From positions 12,642,275 to 12,706,274 of the forward strand of contig NC_134032.1 in assembly GCF_964204645.1 (NCBI RefSeq): a stretch of 64,000 nucleotides of DNA, written 5' to 3'. A program made the position numbers and the translations under genes. The notes below the pieces were generated by a model that was given only the letters and a program-made list of their open reading frames with translations, made no database searches and was not told the origin of the DNA. This DNA is from Tubulanus polymorphus. Its lineage: Eukaryota; Nemertea; Palaeonemertea; Tubulaniformes; Tubulanidae. Numbering within the stretch: the first letter of the stretch is position 1; each line of letters opens with the position of its first letter. Shown here one piece after another: positions 43,556-57,200 of this stretch.

Positions 43556-46500
43556 AATCGTAAAAACGGAACAACCCTTTTTGGTTTTTTTTAACAGCAG
43601 CTTTTTTATTCCCATGTAGAAATAAAGCGAACACATATCAATTATAGTATATAGTTACATAGTCATAATTCAAACACAGAATTTCTACTTAAAATTCCAC
43701 ACAGTTTTAAGACTAATCTCGGATCGGATACGCCATTAAGATTAGCTCCTGTTTATGGTGGCGCTGCTGGTTCAAACGAAATACAAATCAGTTTACATGT
43801 TTATGCAAGAGCTTACTCAAATCCCATTGTCGTTAAGCTAGATTGTATCAAATTACTCCATTACTCCATCCTTGCTTCATCTATTCTAAGACTAGTATCT
43901 AAGCGAAGGCTATTAGCTCAGCAGGTACGAATTTTATGATACACATTTTTTTTTACTCTTTCGCACCCATATTTGGTCATATTAAATTAGTTTTATAATA
44001 ATAGTATCAATAATCAACAATAGGTTATAATTATAATAATTGAATAATAAATTATGGTAATTTTATGACAAGCTTCGTTTTCAAAGAAAACAACAGGCCA
44101 CAAAAAGCCTTTGCAACAAACTTTTTACCGGATAGAATTTCAAAGCCCATTTTCAGGGAAAAAATGCCCCTCTCCTGTCGGGCAATTTTGAGGGCACCTT
44201 AAAAAGTAACGTGACAAATTAAGGCAATCATCATTCTTAACAATCTTAACTTATCATTTTTAATCGTGACAGCAGTTTTGAAATAATAATACATTTTCGG
44301 TTTTTCGTTATCAAATTCGAATATTTCCAATAAACGTGGCTACAAACATTAACTCTAGCCTGGATTTTATACACGAAGGTACTACGTATTCGTCACTCTA
44401 TGGGTTCCTAAATTACATTTACCCGATGTCTTTCTCGGTCGTTTCGACATTTAGAGGTCGTGCATATGACGTAATCAGTTTTTACAACGCCATATTGATG
44501 TCGTGCATGTGATGTAACCGTTATGGTCACTTGGTTGCTACAACCACCACGGAACCGGTTACATCATTTACATAAGATGAGGATGTAGAAACTACTGGGA
44601 TTTGTCACACGTAAACGTTCAAACAAAAATGGGGATGTAGAAACTTACTGGGATTCGTTATGTAAATGCGCTCGATCGCCAATATGGCGTCGTACAACCT
44701 CCCCCATTGCAGGCGACCTTGACACGTATTTGAAGTGTAAACAGCGCATTTCTTAAATCAACGAATTAACAACTAATCAAATAACAAACAAATCATTTCC
44801 TCGAATCCAGCACTAATTACATTTATCACTTAGGTAACGTGATAATGGAATTAGTTTTAGGCGGATGAATCCTATGTTAACGAAAGTGAACGCTATCATA
44901 TTCATATTGTTAACATGTTTAATGTCAATTTTGAATATCATGATAAATATTCAGTTGAATAGATTTGGGTAACATTTGGTTTTAATTAACGACATTGATT
45001 GATTTGAGCAACTTGTCTGTTAACCTGTGTGGGTGGGTGTTTGCATTTCTAGATAATGAGTACCACACCGGTTCATTCGGATAGGGGTCATTTCCGCGAG
45101 ATGTCGGTACGCCAGGTTGACGAAGAGCTATGAACAACGAAAGAATTTGTGAAACTACCCCTTAAAGTGACCACTACATCACGTTTAACCTACGACATCA
45201 ATTCTAGATATTTATATGCTATTCTATTAGGTACACCAACTTCACAATTACAACCTACGCCACCCATTGGTTTGCGAAGAACCATTAACATATGTTATAC
45301 GCGTGACCTTGATATGATGTATACAGTGAAATAAAATCAATAATACGGTTATAAAGACACTCGAATAACCAATGCAGATGCGAGTACTGAAAATGTCACA
45401 TGACCTCCCCAAGAACCGCAATGCCTTAGAAAATCGTTCCAAGAAATTTGGACAAAAATAAACGGAAAGGTTCAGAGGAATTTTGAAAGAAGTCAGAAAA
45501 AAGTGAGAAGTTAGTTACCAAAAGTTTTAGATAAAACCCCGCGCTAGGCGTTATAATAGGGTCCATTGCAGCATCGGGTTGCTCAATTTTAGGGCACCTC
45601 CTGTAGCAAGTGAGGCTCTCTAAAACTCTCCGAGGCTGCATTCACCTGTTAAACACTTCGTCTAAGGTTTCGAAACTAAAAAGTGACATAAAAAGAAAAC
45701 TATACCAAGAAAGAAAACTAGTGCACGTATCGTAAGTAATAATGTGCATTGACTTGAATTGACGAGACAATTGGTAGTAATAAAGTGAATTGTCTTTGAA
45801 TTGACGACGAGACATACTATCGATTTATGAAGTGAAAATCGATGTAAAGATAACATGGAAAATAACAGATAAACGTATGAATGTACAGATACAAAAAGAG
45901 AGATGGAAAAAACGGTAACAATTTTTCTGATTCTAATTTTTCTATATGAAAAATCACTTTTACGCTAAGCCTAATTATATAATCATACAGACCCTGGGCA
46001 TGCATCTGAATTTTTTGTTTTACAAACCTAAAAAAGAAGGTACAAAGAAATTTTATATCCGTCAAATCGCTACGTGATTCTACTAGGTTTTAGAGTTTGT
46101 TAACTACAAAATGCTTTCTTTTTAAAGTTTGAAAATGCATTTGATCTTTAAGTACGAAACACAGGAGTCAGTTCCTCAGTTGTGAGTTAGAGATTTGACT
46201 GCCGAGTTAAAAATACGTTCATTTTCAATCAATTAAATTGGTGAAGAGTAAAATTCTAACTCACAGAGGGTCCAGACATCGACACCACTGCTGGATCCAG
46301 TTTCGCAGTCGTGGAGTTAAAATAAAATTCTTATAAACACGAAAATACGGGGCCCGTTTTATAAACGAAATTCTCAAGAATACATTTAAAATACACATAC
46401 GAACGTAGCTCGAAATTGATTTGAGAATTTTGAAATCTGAAGTCAGTCTTACATCTGAGGAGGTGAAAACGTTCCAATTGTTACTACATGACTAATCACA

Positions 46501-48203
46501 ATTTCGATCAAAATATGAACGAAATGGAACAAAAATTCGGACATCTAAAAGACTAGACATTTAATGAAAACGTCTCCACCTCTTATTTTAACAGTCTCAA
46601 ATTGAGCAATGAATCTTAACATAGAAATAACGATGTAATTATACTACAAACGACAATGTAAAAATATTTTGAGATATTTGGAAAAATATTCTAACAAATC
46701 TTTATGTAATTTCTACGTATTTTCGACGATCGCACAGCGTCAATTTTTGTCATAACATCATGATATTTTTTATACAAAGTCAACTGTCACCAATGAACAC
46801 TATGTGGCCACTGGTTACTTAGACTTCGTCTTTTGGCAAAAGAAGAGATACCCAGGACTCAGTTCCACAGTTGCGTGTGAGAATTCAAATTTTCTATTCA
46901 ACTGTATCATTTCAATACAAAATATTGGAGTCGAAATTCTAAGAACTTACAAGGATGGCACCAGTCCTGGGCTCAATTCTACCGCTGCGGGAAATAGCAT
47001 TAAAGAAGCAAATATAGAATCACAGTCAACCCCGATATATCATGACAGACTTTGGGATCGAAACACCTGCATTTAGTGTTGGAAATTGCCAAAATGATTC
47101 CCTATATATCGCCATATACTCTCCTACATCACCGATGTGGGCGGTATACTGAGGTTTGACGTAATTCATTTTTTATTTGTTTACCTCAATTCGATTTTGT
47201 TTTTCAGCCAACAAAGCCCTCAAATAGCAAGCAAATTGCTCTTTAATCATTACCGCGGTTATTTTCAGTTCATTCAATCTGAAAAGTTTACGTCATCGAA
47301 AAACGTGACATTCATTAGAAACCGAAACCAACAAATCGAGGCCCGGTTTCAAGAGGAGTAAAATTACACCGACAAACCGAGCTGAACCGAAACAGCCCGA
47401 GGGATTATAATTCTTAATGTCAGCTTCTTTTTAGTGATTTAAATGTCATTGCGGTAGCTGAGCGCAGATGAGTCAACGTGAATTATGGATACAATGTGGC
47501 CGAAGATTCTCAGAAAGTGAAGCGAGCTTTAACCTTTAGAATCTGTGAAGTTAATGAATTTTTAATAAATTCTAATTCGACTCAGGATCAAATTTGCACA
47601 GTCGAGACTTAAATCCTTAAATAGCCTTAAAACTCGTAAGACTAGTCCATGAAACCGGGCCCCATTCGTACGTATTGAACGCTCGTGAAACAAAAATCAA
47701 AAAATATCTTCTCAAAAAAGAAAATTCGAACAAGTTAAAAGATACATCAACTGTTTGATTTATTTTCGCCGAAGTTTTGTCATAGTAAACTGATTAATCG
47801 TTTTTGCAGCTTTTTCAAAAGCGAGGGTTATAAGCGATACAAGCCTTGATCACTCGTAGCGCCATACGAAAATAAACTGATTTTTATTTTGTATAAATTA
47901 CTGTTTTTTTAAACTTTTTCATCGAATGAAGCGCAAAAATGCGATGAATTTCTTATTTTCATAATGAGTATTTTTACAACGATAACGAAAAACAAAATTA
48001 CGAAAGCTTTTCTCTTTCTGGAAATTTGTCTTCACAATGCCGCAGCATTATTTTGTTCGTTGCGTACAAATATTCATTCCACCCCGAATTTCTTTCAAAT
48101 TTCATCCTTTTTTTTATACGAAAAAAACTAGCAAGATTACATAGACAAAACGAGGACAGACGGACAGACACATGTATAGCGATGTTTTTGATGATGAAAG
48201 TTT
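43556..48203. other. intergenic, AT-rich, downstream of the phosphagen kinase gene
   Basis: 4.6 kb without a supported gene. A direct repeat GGGATGTAGAAAC(T)TACTGGGATT occurs at about 44580 and 44635. A foldback of the GGACCCAGTTCC family lies at about 46168-46318. Plus-strand TTTATT at about 47759 (AATAAA on the minus strand) may be the poly(A) signal of the kinase gene. Confidence 0.45.
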
Positions 48204-51200
48204 TTAAAGAATTTCGCAGCTCTTACTGGGAGGTTTAGTCGTTTTTTCCGTTTCTAAGATCGCTTTGACGCCTGCCGCCATCTCGCGGACGGCGTCGATT
48301 TCAGACAGTCCCAGGCGGCGCTTGTTGGATAGATCGTAGACTCCGCCCACACTTTCGGTGTGTTCACCGTGAATTCCTAAAAGAAATCAACAGCAGGAAT
48401 GAATGAAATGGACAACATTTATGCGTATCCGAAGTTTGGGCGCTACTCTGGAACCAGCAAGAACTCTAACCCGTGAACCCTGGATCGGTGAGGCTATACA
48501 GGGCCATACAACAATAAGCACTTACATTTCTTATAGCTTTCTTATAGTTTAGTGAGGCTTATGTGTATTATGGGCGAAATGGCCACAACGGTTCCGAGAC
48601 ACGATCCAAAAAGAAATATTTTATACTATGTAATTTGATGTCGTGGGTTCTATCATGGCAGCATCCATATTTCTAGAAGAGTCTATAGATAAAATCACAA
48701 GGAATTTGATCATGTCATGATGGGATTTATGGAGGGAGCACACCCATCCATTCTGAAACGGTCAAGAGTATCTGAAATGCTTTCTTATTCGATGATATCA
48801 TAGGGAGATTTCGTCGAAGCGGCTATATGGTCTTACTATGATGAACGTGCATTCTAAATTCTCGATGGTTTAAACATACAAACCTCTAGCTTGGATGTGG
48901 TGTTGCTCGCAAAGTGGTTTGAATTCCTTGCTAGCAGCTGCCAAGTTTGGAACTTTAGCGTGTACGCTGGCGCGCAGGGTCGTGCCAAGATTCGTCGGAC
49001 AGAAAGTCAAATATCCTAACTTATCGGCCTTAGCGAATGTAAGCGTCTTTTCTAAATGATGAATCGCCTGAAATATAGATATGATTTTTGTCATTAGTAT
49101 TAACATACGATTCCCACGCGCAAACATGCGATACAGTAGACTCCAACCAGATTCCAATTTCACCAACTCTAACTCTGAAATTCACTTCGACAGAACTTTT
49201 TTTCCCACTTTTTCTTACCCTCACGAGACGCTTGTAAACCTCGGCGAGGTTTCCTCCTTTCTGCATGGATATGATTCTCATGTGATCCTCTTCGTTGCAC
49301 CAAACCAAAAACGTTTTGGCCTCGTTGAAAAAGATTCCTCGACCAGACGGCCAATCTCTGTATCCACCCGCTGACCTCAAAAACCTTAATTATAGTTGAT
49401 GGACAAATTCAGTTTAATTATTGGGCTTAATTAAACAACTAGTAAGATATTTTGAAGAAATATTTTACCTATCATGATCGTTGAATAAGAAATGATCTTC
49501 GACCAGTTTATCTTGCGTTTCCTTGTCCATTCCTTCCAACGAATGGTACGTTCCCTTCAAATCGTCTGTCAACGACTCGAGAGCGGCCTTCACCTTCGAT
49601 TCAATTTCCAGACGTTGCTGAAAAAATAACGAATCGGGAAAGTCATTAAACGAAGAAAACAATGAAACAAAGTGTCTGTCACGTTCCACTTTTATGGGAT
49701 TCGAATCCGATCAATGTATGGAACCAATCAGGTTCCTATACACCCGATGATTTTTCTTTTAGATTTGACGAGATATGTTATTTTTAGTTCCACTCGTCAG
49801 AAAGTTATTAAGAATTTCTTGAAGAATCTTATAAAATGTTTGCCATTATCTTATTTTACCTCGGTAGTTATACACGGAGGGAAGGGGTAGCCCTCTAATG
49901 AGCGACCGACTCGAACTCGAGTCGAAACCACCTGCGAATTATCCGGGTCCAAATCATCGAATCCCAACTCGTCCAAATTTCCCAGATCGGGTGTAGGATG
50001 GCTGATTTCTCCCTCGACTTTGTGGTAGTCTTTGATGACAGGATTGAAAATGTCTTCGAATGTCGAATAGGCCTCCGGGTCACAGGCGTAGATTCCTACT
50101 GAGCTTTCCGGATTCTCAACGCCTGCAATCAAACGTAAACACGTTTTTTTTCACGGTAACAAGAGGGCTCTGTATTAAAAATAACAAACACGTTTTCAGT
50201 GTTTATTCATTGAAATATGAACCGAGAATGGGCTTCATTTAATCAGTAATGAATGTGCACATATTACCTGGTTCCATAGTCATGGCTTAGACTCAAGACC
50301 AATTTAAGACCATCTTAGTTCTATAGCCAATCTAACAACTTAAGACCAGTCTTAGAATTTAAGACAATTTTTGGACTTAAGTCTCAACTGAGGAACCGGG
50401 CCCAGGGGCCGGTTCCATAGTCGAGACTTAAGTCCAAAAGTGATCTTAAATCTTAAGACTGGTCTTAAGCTGTTAGATTAGCTATATAACTAAAATAGTC
50501 TTAGACTAGTCTTAAGTCTAAGCCATGACTATGGAACCGGCCCCAGAATGGGTAAGATCCTCAGTTACACATCAAACATTTTTGTTTAAAGTATTCTGTT
50601 ATACCAAGGGGTAAGACCTTCGGTAACGCATTTCAAAATTTCCGTTCAAGATAATCAGCTTTCAAGAGGGTAAGACCTTCACTCAGTTACACGTTTAGTA
50701 TTGCGGTACACAACAAACCGATCAAATCAGTATTTCTCAAGTCAAAACACTAACTAGTAAATACCGATAGTTTGAATGATTTGTGGAGCAGCTCAGTGAC
50801 AATAACAATGCCTGGTTATTATACGTTGCAGTTAAAGTCGATGTGGGTATCAAATATCAAGTTTTGTTTGCCTCACCAGATTTGATGGAATCATACAGCG
50901 TTCCTCCCAATGACGTCTTCACTTCGTCGTACTTCTCAACAACTTCCGGCGTCAGATGTTTCTTCAACAGCGAGTGACACTTTTTATTAGCTTGCAGTTT
51001 CTTCTGAGCTTGTTTCAATTCGGATCCCATCTCTTTCTCCAGTTTGATGATTTCGGCCAGACCTTCGGCCATCTCCTTGACGGCGTCGATTTCGGTGAGA
51101 CCCAGTCGTCGCTTGTTGCTGATGTCGAAAACTCCGCCGACGCTTTCCGTGTGTTCGCCGTGGATACCTGGACATGTATCAAAGGTGAGCACAAACATGA

Positions 51201-54200
51201 GGGAACATTGAAACAGAAGAATTTGTTGGAATTAAACTCCCAAGTAATAGAACCGCGATCTTATTGAGACGATCTGGCCCGGTCCAAACTCCCCCGTTCC
51301 AGGCCAAATATAGATTTGGCCAGCGCTTATAATTAGAAAGTGCGTTCACTCGTAAATCACTCACTCGTTAGTGAAATGCTATCAAAACCTGATCCTGATC
51401 CACGGGCCTGATCCGACGTTTTTGGTTGGGCCAAAGTCAACCGAGGCGAAACAGGCATGGATCGATTTGGTACCGGTGTGAGCGGTTGGCTCGGGCCAAA
51501 AACGTTCGAGTGATCGCTGCTTAGGGAACTCTTTCATCGGTCTCCTCAAACAAGGGTTTGTGGGTACGAATCCGTTAATGTAAAGGACAAGAGCAAATTA
51601 ACAAGGACAATCCACATTTCTTATCGAATTCACTTGACACTTTTCAAGAAATCCTATAGGAATTTACGATAAGAGTTTTATTTCTAAGTGTGAGACGTTA
51701 CCTCTGGCTTGTAGATTATACTTGGCGCAGATATCTTTGAAATCCGATCGGGCGCTCACTCCGGGAATGCGCACGTGTACGCTTGCGCGGAGTGACGTGC
51801 CCAGGTTGGTCGGGCAGAACGTCAAATAACCCAGATTATCGCTGTGAGCAAATGTTAGTTCTTTGTCCAACTTTTGGACAGCCTGGAAAATAAAATTCGA
51901 CGAAGATTTTAGAATTAATTGTGCGAAAAGGGGGTAATAATCTTCGTGTAGAATTGAAGATAACAAAACAAAATCTTTCATTGGCAATTAAGCCAGTTAA
52001 AGCTTTGCCCATTGGGCTGATTTTATGGATCTGGACCCAGTTCCACAGTCCTCTGAGTCAAGATCTGACCGAATAGTTAAGATTTACCCACTGAAAATGA
52101 ACTTGTTTTAACTGAGAGTTATATCTACTCGCAACTGTGGAATCAAATCAAGTTTGTGTCTATTAAGCCAGGGATGAAAGTTAGAAGAAAATTGTCCACA
52201 AAATTCGTTTGATTTAACAAGTCATTTAATAGTTTTCTTTTTAAATATCTGTCCCTGGTGCTCAGCTAAAGTGGGTATTGATTAAGACTTACAGTCGCGA
52301 ATCGCTTGTAAACCTCGGCGAGGTTTCCTCCTTTCTGCATGGATATGATTCTCATGTGATCCTCTTCGTTGCACCAAACCAAGAAAGTTTTAGCGTCGTT
52401 ATGGTAGATACCTCTGCCCATTGGCCAGTTCCTGTAACCGCCAGCCGATCGCAAAAACCTGCAATAAGAGATACAACAAATGCGCATATAGTTTGTAAAT
52501 TCCCCCATACACAACCCCATCCCAAAGTCCCAGTTGTGATTGTGATAAGTATCATAGCCTAAGATGTTAGCTTCAAACAGGTTCTTCCAGGACCTTGCCT
52601 GAGACATGTGGCGTGAGAAACAAAACATGGCTCGACGCTACGAATAATTTGAAGACTATTGAACTGACGATTCTGCGCACGTCCCCGTTAAAACACAACT
52701 GATTTTGAGCATCTATGAACTTGGTTTGAAAAATATTCACATCGATACAAACTGTGACCAAAGAGTGACGACTTTCAGACACTCTTAGATTCACTTAAAA
52801 AGTGGCTGAATCATAACAGATGCTTATGGCGAATTCATAGATAGATTTGCATCAATTGATATTGAAACACAAGCTTCATTTCTTCCAAATCGTACCTGTC
52901 GTGATCGTTGAAAAGGAAATGATCTTCGGTAAGTTGTTTCTGCTGTTCTGGTGTCATCGCGTTCAGAGGGAAGTACGTGCCCTTCAGCTCATCCTCCAGA
53001 TTATTCAATGCGCCCGTGATTTTCCCTTCCAACTCAGCCAAATTCTGTAAAATGATTTATCACAAAAAGTTTTTACCTTCAGCATTGGGAAACCGAGAAC
53101 TGTTGAATCTCTAAATTGCGCGAAGATGTTTACCCATTCTATTCGTGGTGTTCCTCAAAATAATAACTTACCTCCTTTGGAATAACAGGCGGAAAAGCGT
53201 AACCGGTTATACTCCTTCCGCAGCGGACTCGAGTCGAGATGACGAACTTTCCTTCCGGATCGACGTCGCCGAACGGCAGATTTTCCAAATCGCCGAAATC
53301 GGCTTTCGGGTGGGTCAGTTCGCCGTGAACTTTGTGGTAGTCTTTGATTACCGGGTCGAACATTTCCGGGAAGGTGGCGTAGGCCTCCGGGTCACAGGCG
53401 TAGATTCCTACTGAGCTGTCCGGGTTCTCAACGCCTACAACGAGATATGGCAAACATTTTCTTTGAAATATGATGATGGCAAAATACGATGAATTCTATG
53501 ATTGTTGGGTCTACTGTTCAAGGCCCAAATACTAGGTCTTACATCTTAAGACTGGTTGTTAGAGCGGTCATGGAACCAAAATGCGCGTGGATGGTAAATT
53601 TGGTCCGCGTTAAGCGAAGACCCGAGTCAAGGATCCGAAAATATGTAAGGATATCAGAAACCGATTTCGTTTCTGAACGAGTAAGTCATAAGTTCGAGTG
53701 TGTCTGAGCTAGGCGAGATTTACTGTAGAAAATGAGGCAAATATTCAAAGAGAATATCAACTGACCAGATCGAATGCATGCCGCTAGAGTTCCGTTCAAC
53801 GAGGTTTTCGTGTCCTTGTATTTCGTCGGGTTGTTCTTCAAGTATTTCTTCATCAACGATTTACAATCTTTCACCGCCGAGATTTTCTTCGCCATGTATT
53901 CGACGTCGTCTCTGAGCGCTTTCTCCATCTCGATTAGTTTCACGACGCCTTCGGCCATCTCTTTGACGGCGTCGATTTCGGTGAGACCCAGTCGCCGCTT
54001 GTTGCTGATGTCGTAAACTCCACCGACGCTTTCCGTATGTTCGCCGTGGATACCTGAATCGAAGCAGACGACAGTTAAGACCAAACATTGTTTTTCAAAA
54101 ATGGCCCAGATTACACATAGAAATCTGTAAAAAGGCAGCGGCGAATTTTAATGAATATGATTTCATATCCTACGCAGGATCCAGTTCAAAGTTGTGAGTT

Positions 54201-57200
54201 ATATACAATTACTTCATTTCCAATGAGAACTGTGGAACTGGCTCCGTTTCAACAGTCGAGAAGCTAATTATGGCTTAGTGTTTAAGAGAGAAATAAAAAT
54301 CAAGTAATAAAATGGCAATGGGTTTAGTTAGAACCTGGCTAAAGGTCTAAAATTTGTTAGAAAAGTGTCGTAAAGGAGCCGTGACTTGTGTAGAATAGAT
54401 ACGAGACGAGAGGTTAACTAATTCTATTTGATGCACGATGTTTCGCTACTAGTATATAGTATTCACCTGATGATACTAGTATATTAGTATCATCAGGTGA
54501 ATGAGTGTCACCTGATGATGCTGCTATACATTAGTGGCGAAAGCTCGTGCATCAAATAAAATAGTTAACCATTACAGCACTCTCGTTGAGTACAGTGTAA
54601 AAGTGCATATCGAAAAAATGCACTTATTTTCAATATGAATTCTCAACCGTTCGCTCTAGTCAGTGATGTATGTTAAGACTTACCTCTCGGTTGTAGGTTC
54701 ATTTTTTCACAGGTTTCCTTGAAGTCCGGTTTCGATGCCAACAGCGGCAGTCTGACGTGTACACTGGCGCGCAGGGTCGTTCCAAGATTCGTCGGGCAGA
54801 ACGTCAAATATCCGTACTTATCGTGATGGGCAAACTTCATGTTGGTTTCCAATGATCGGATACCCTGAAAAAGACGTCGAATTAAACCCGAACGAATGTG
54901 AGTGCAGAGTCATATCAAACCCACACAACAGCTGTGGAATTGGCTTCCGAATCAAATTAAACCCAGACAACTGTGGAACTTGGTCCAAAGCAAACTTAAA
55001 CCAATGCATTTTCTTTCAAACTAACCTTCACTAGTCGGTTGTAAACCTCGGCGAGGTTTCCACCTTGTTGCATGGATATGATTCTCATGTGATCCTCTTC
55101 GTTGCACCAAACCAAAAACGTTTTATCGGAGTTATGGAAAATACCTCGACCAGACGGCCAATCTCTGTATCCGCCTGCTGACCTCAAAAACCTAGACGAA
55201 TATTTAATCTCCAATATAATATCCAATATCTGTTTTAAAGTTACGCGGACGTGCAAAGGCAATTTTAAGACGTCAAAGGTGAAAGATCGAATCAACGACT
55301 ATAATTCGACTATGTCATTGGGGGATTTCGCGAAGGCACCTACCGATCATGGTCGTTGAATAGGAAGTGATCGTCGGTGAGTTTCTGTTGGGTGTCTTTA
55401 TCCATTCCAGTCAGTGGGTAATAGGTACCGGCTAACTCGGGAGGCAAATCTTCCAACGTCTTCTTCAGATTGTCTTCAATCGACAGACGTTCCTACGGGA
55501 TAAGCACAGAATTGATATGAAGTATGGACTTAAAGGAATATAGGAGCTAAGATAACAAAGGAGCCAGTAGTTGAAATGGCAAGGAAGCATTCAGGTAAAA
55601 TTGTGATGTTATTCAAATATTCCAACTTTATCAAAGTATTCCAACTTTATCTTCATTCTAAAAACTAGGGTCAAACCTATCTTTTTTCTCAGTCCAATTT
55701 TTCCCTACCCTATTACAAAGTAGGGCTGATACCTGAGGCGTGGACTCGGAAACGGTAAGCATACAGTCAGGTAATTAGAGGTAATTCCCGCCTGAAAACA
55801 CGATCGACTGAATATGTTATTAACGGGCGGTGTGTAATTCAAACCTGCAGTTATTTAGTCGAGTATATGATCAAGGTGTGAGCAAGTACTATATACGAAT
55901 AGGTTGATGATTAACAGATGTGATCAGATCGTCTGTTTTACGATCAGCAGCCGGTTTGCCGACGCCAGATACTACGCGAAGGGCAGCTATTGAATCGGAT
56001 TTGAAAAGCTCCAAAAGCGTCCTATTTCATCATATTTCTTTAAATGATTATTTCTTTTAATTAACAGTTTTACTTAACAATAGGTTTTATTATGAGCAAT
56101 CGAGGATTCCACTTGAGGCATGCGACGATCCACCAGGTGTCGCTAGTGTGCAGTAGGACATCGACCGCTGTGGTAATCAACTTGATTCCACTCGAGGCAA
56201 GTGAGGATCCACCAGGTGGATAGCGTGCGATAGGGTTAGTTGATAAATCAAACTCCAAAATCCTCCTGTTTGTTAGTTATTTAATTCCAAATGATTGAAA
56301 TGGTTAATTTTTTTTCAAATCAAATTCGAGTTTCTATTTCAACAATATGATTTTTTGCTTCAATTTCCTATGAATCCAACTATAATTTCAAACGAAGAAT
56401 CGACAAAAAATTACTAAGTGCATTGCCTGTACCAACCTCGCTGCTAATCATAGGCGGATAAGGCAACTGGTCGATGCTGCGTCCAACTCGGACCCGCGTC
56501 GAGACCACGTACTCATTATCGGGGTCAAGGTCGCCGAACGGTAAGTTATCGATGTCTCCGAAATCCGGGGCCGGGTGACTGATCTCATCTGCTTCGACTT
56601 TGTGATAGTCCTTGATGACGCGTTGGAACAGATCACCGAACGTATCGTAACATTCGGCATCGGCGGCGTATATACCGGTACCGGAATCCAGATTCTCAAC
56701 ACCTTAAAAGATATGATTGAAAATCGTAATTGAAAATGTTTTTATTATTCCATACATGAAACAAGTCTCTGTATCTGCTTGAGGGGTTCACGCAACGGGA
56801 GAATAAGGCAGGGTTTGACACGTAGGTCAGTTTAGATATAGCTATTCCGGATTACACCCTTTTACCGGTCGCTTCTATCAGGTTTGATGCTATTCCGGAA
56901 TAGGTAGTGTAGTGGTCGAAACGAATGCCTCTCCCCCGTCACGCAACTCGCAAGCACCCTTGTCTGGTCGTTCGGGAGCGACACATTTGGATGGGGAAAT
57001 TTTATCTTCATTCACCTATCAGTTATACATGCACATTCGAATTTCAAATATTCAATGCCAAGTTTTGATTTAAAGTTATTTAATTTTCGACGAGATCAAT
57101 TTCAGTGACTGAAATCATAGAACTATGCTGAAATACAACTTACATGATTTGATGCAATGCTGTAAGGTGGCGCCACTGGCCGTTTTCGTATCCTTGTACT

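Noticed and set aside
53861-54088. Arg-rich minus-strand frames overlapping kinase exons
   Set aside because: These are shadow frames; the kinase frame has conserved catalytic motifs.
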